Assembly (NCBI GenBank): GCA_950295325.1
Contig: OX485804.1
Span: 46,810,001-46,874,000, forward strand
Reading direction: 5' to 3'
Length of the DNA stretch: 64,000 nucleotides
From: Polytrichum commune
Taxonomy: Eukaryota; Streptophyta; Polytrichopsida; Polytrichales; Polytrichaceae
The notes beneath the pieces are model-generated. The model was given only the letters and a program-made list of their open reading frames with translations, was not told the DNA's origin and made no database searches. The position numbers and the translations under genes were made by a program. This document shows positions 61,530 through 64,000 of this stretch, one piece after another. The stretch's first letter is position 1. The number at the start of each line of letters is the position of its first letter.

Positions 61530-61779
61530 ATTATGCAGGGAGTCTAAATAATTTTGGTGCATCATTCTATTGAATGTACTTCTTCAATATAGTGATACAT
61601 CATATCATTTTCATATTCAATACAAAACGGCCAATATCAAGTTTATTTTATTTATTATTTGTTTTAATTTTAATTTTTGTGAAGTGTTGCAAAAGAGTTT
61701 GAAAGTTTGAGTGAAGTGTGATTATTTTGAAGCCCTTCACATTGAAATGCATGTGCACTCTCCAAACCTTGAACACTGA
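61530..61779 (+). repeat. 3' end of a hAT-like element, second copy
   Basis: This segment aligns with 25020-25233, including the GAGTGCATTATGCAGG...AGTCTAAATAATTTTGGTGC entry (compare GAAGTGCACTGTGTAGGGGA) and the TTGAACACT exit. The transposase part seen at 24.8 kb is not recognisable upstream of it. Confidence 0.6.
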
Positions 61780-61799
61780 GCGGAGGCACACGCCAGGGG

Positions 61800-62212
61800 T
61801 CGATATTTATAGCACCGGCAATCATCAGCTACAAGAAGACGACACGTGGCGGGGGGGGGGGGCTCCGTCAAGAAACTAACAAAAGGGTGAGGAGGCGGGA
61901 CGACGAACGTGGGAGAGACCATCCACGTCGTGGCCACAGAGTCCTTTTCCATCCATCCTTCCTTCCGTCCCTCCTCTGCCTTGCTTGCCTGCCTTCCCCT
62001 GTCTGCCTGCTTCGCTCTTCTGCCACTTGATCTGGCCCTTCGACTCTCCTCCTTCTGCCAAATCTCGTCAATCGGATCCCCAAATCAGCCACGTAATTTA
62101 GTATCATTTCCCGCTATTTTTGTGATGTTTCGGCTGTTTTTGTGATTTTTTACAGCATTTCGTCGTCAGGAGGTTCCAGCATTGAGGAAGGAGGCAAGGT
62201 ACGGAGGGATTG
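61800..62212 (+). promoter_or_regulatory. promoter / 5' leader of the last gene
   Basis: An ABRE/G-box-like ACACGTGGC lies at 61842-61850, directly followed by a G12 tract. Downstream, 61930-62060 is pyrimidine-rich. A possible short 5' UTR intron runs from GTAATTTAG near 62094 to TTTTTTACAG near 62155. These are readings by eye. Confidence 0.4.
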
Positions 62213-62620
62213 ATGGAGGCAACAACCAGCGGGGCGGAGTCTGCCGGAGAGGAAGCGTCGTCGACTACCTCGTCGTCGGCGTCATCGTCTGTCACTTCTA
62301 CGGCTTCATTGCTGTTCCACAATTTCATGAAGCAACTCATCCCCGCTGAGGCAGCGGCCCGCCATGAGCCGCTCACACCGAACTCTTCCTCCTCCTCCGC
62401 TGCTGCTGCTGGTGCAGCGGCGGAACCTCCCATGGCAGGGGTTGGGGTTTCAGAGGTTGCTGCGGGCAAGATGGTGGAGGAGGTGGAGGGCGAGGAGCGG
62501 GCTGCTGGTGGCAGCGGCCGGATTGACACCTCGGATGACGACGCTGCCGCAGCTGCTGTGGCTGCCGCTGGTAGTGGTGGCGGGTTAGCACCGCACCAGC
62601 TGCAGCGCATTGATACTTTG
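62213..62620 (+). CDS. first coding exon of an unrecognised gene (partial)
   Basis: The ATG at 62213 opens 136 codons ending at TTG before a strong GTGAGT donor at 62621. The exon is GC-rich against an AT-rich background. The product begins MEATTSGAESAGEEASS, then a Ser/Thr-rich run, SLLFHNFMKQLIPAEAAARH (about residues 33-52, the only non-repetitive block), Ala- and Ser-rich stretches, an acidic EEVEGEE, a DTSDDD stretch and GLAPHQLQRIDTL at the donor. This looks like a disordered N-terminal region of a larger protein whose domains lie beyond the window. I do not recognise the family. Confidence 0.65.
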
Positions 62621-64000
62621 GTGAGTGCCTAGTACTCTGCTTCTCTTCAAGATTCTCGTTACTGCGTGTTTCTGGACAATTTGGAATTTTAATTTTCTGT
62701 TGAGAATTCAATTTTGTTTCGATATGAATCTTGATGAGAATTTCGTGCATTCGACATGGTATGCTATGTCAGTGATTAGAAACACAAGCTCATTAATCTC
62801 TGTGTCTATGCTGATTGGAAATAAACACCTTGGGGGAAGGGGAGGGGGAGGTGGGTGGTTCTATTCTACTTTTAGAGAGTTGCATTATTGGTTGCTGAGA
62901 TAGTGGGTGAGTTCTGGACTTATAGAGAGAGTGTGATCGAGTGACCTAAATTTGCGAATTCAAGCGTTTCGGAGGTGCATGTGCATGCTCATTTTTTGGC
63001 GAGGTGAATCATTGCGTTAAAATGACATTCAGAGAACTGTTTTTTACACGTTTGCTGGAACCGGTAAAGAGTTTGGAGGAAATGATGGCAACTGGTCATC
63101 ACTCTGAATCTCATGTATTGGACAGGGTACGCTATCTCATTGAGTAAAAGCACAAGTCCGTTAATGTTTGTTTCAATGCTGATTTGAGATAATTACCTTG
63201 TGGGAAAGGGAGGGGGTTCTATTCTATTTTGAGAGTTGCGGCATTGGAAGCTGAAATAGTAGGTGAATTCTGGACTTATAGAGACAAAGTGATTGAGTGA
63301 CCTAAAGTGGCGAAATTGAGTATGTTGGATGTGCATGTGCATGCTCTTTCCTTGGCGATGTGAATAATTGCGTTCATGCCACATCTAGAGAACTCATTTT
63401 TTCACATGTTTCCTGGAACCGGTAAAGAGATTGGGGGAAATGATGGCAAGTGGTCGCTGCTGTGCATCATGCATTTTGTGTTGCATGCCTGTTTCTGGAT
63501 AATTTGGAGTATTATTTTGCTGTTGAGACAAAAATAAGTTGATTTGAATCTCATATATGCGACAGGGCATGCTATCTCAGTGATCAGAAGCACAAGCTCA
63601 TTATCTCTGTTTCAATGTTGATTTGACTTAAGCACCTTGGGGCAGGTGATTCTCCTCTATTTAGAGAGTTGCAACATTAGTTGCTGAAAAAGTGGGTGAA
63701 TTCTGAATTTATCAAGAGAAAGTGATAGTGGGATGTAAAGAATCTTGTTCTGATATGAATCTTGATTAGAATCTCATGTATTCGACAGGGTATGCTATGT
63801 CAGTGATTAGAAGGACAAACTCATAAATCATTGTTTCAATGCTGGTTTTGAGATAAGTACCATGGGTGAGGGGGAGGGGAGGGGGAAGGGGAGGGTGTTT
63901 TATTCTATTTTGAGAGTTGCAACAGTGGGTGCTGAAAATAGTTGGTGGATTCTGGACTTATAGGAACAAAGTGATTTAAGAAACCTAAGCTTGTGAAATC
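62621..64000 (+). repeat. intron 1 of the last gene, with four degenerate tandem units
   Basis: The unit landmark GTATGCTATGTCAGTGATTAG recurs at about 62759, 63127, 63567 and 63789. Each copy is followed by AGCACAAGCTCATTAAT-like, a CACCTTGGGG-GGGAGGG tract, TTCTATTCTATTTTGAGAGTTG, GGTGAATTCTGGACTTATAGAG and GTGATTGAGTGACCTAAA. Units vary (about 368, 440 and 222 bases) because some parts are lost. No coding exon is seen, so the intron continues past the window end. Confidence 0.75.

Noticed and set aside
62104-62610. 168-codon minus-strand Ala/Ser-rich open frame
   Set aside because: It is antisense to the plus-strand exon that has an ATG, a sensible N-terminus and a strong GTGAGT donor.
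1-64000. CRISPR array, tRNA or rRNA genes, bacterial-type operons
   Set aside because: No regularly spaced short direct repeats with unique spacers, no recognisable cloverleaf or rRNA segments, and the genes are spliced and eukaryotic.

Overview
This window looks like nuclear DNA of a land plant. The evidence is an AP2/ERF-domain transcription factor gene, a gene coding for a DEK_C domain plus two SWIB domains (a typical plant arrangement), spliced genes with GT-AG introns, and long TE-rich, AT-rich intergenic stretches. Two non-LTR retrotransposon remnants resemble, from memory, elements of seed-free plants. A lycophyte or another large-genome seed-free plant is therefore my best guess, but it is an inference and not proven. 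Gene density is low, with five genes or gene parts in 64 kb.

Layout. 1-715 (+): last exons of an unrecognised gene with an acidic C-terminus. 2030-6781 (-): complete gene for the plant Vms1/ANKZF1 protein (C2H2 finger, VLRF1 peptidyl-tRNA hydrolase domain, ankyrin repeats, coiled coil, C-terminal Cys cluster), in seven exons. 7.1-30 kb: no intact gene; MITE-like inverted-repeat elements (several with TTA target duplications), dispersed repeat relics, two non-LTR retrotransposon fragments (14.1-15.4 kb), a hAT transposase remnant (24.8-25.2 kb), and a short tandem/dispersed repeat at 25.2-26.65 kb. 30333-30971 (+): intronless AP2/ERF (DREB-like) gene preceded by a GC-rich tract. 31-40 kb: repeats and MITEs. 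40296-45725 (-): complete five-exon DEK_C/SWIB/SWIB gene, whose first intron carries tandem copies of the end of exon 1. 46-61.8 kb: repeats, including a pair of 946/947-bp terminal-inverted-repeat elements and a three-unit 163-bp tandem array. 62213 onward (+): first coding exon of an unrecognised gene, followed by an intron with tandemly repeated units that runs off the window.

The genes do not form a pathway. Vms1 acts in ribosome-associated quality control, the SWIB protein probably in chromatin, and the AP2 protein in transcription. The most notable structures are the duplicated exon-1/donor segments in the SWIB gene, the paired TIR elements with an internal duplication, several TTA-flanked MITE families that partly share a central hairpin, and a retrotransposon endonuclease remnant with a cysteine cluster next to its catalytic-type motif. 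I found no CRISPR array, tRNA, rRNA or intact autonomous transposon. All exon borders are read by eye from GT-AG sites and reading frame.
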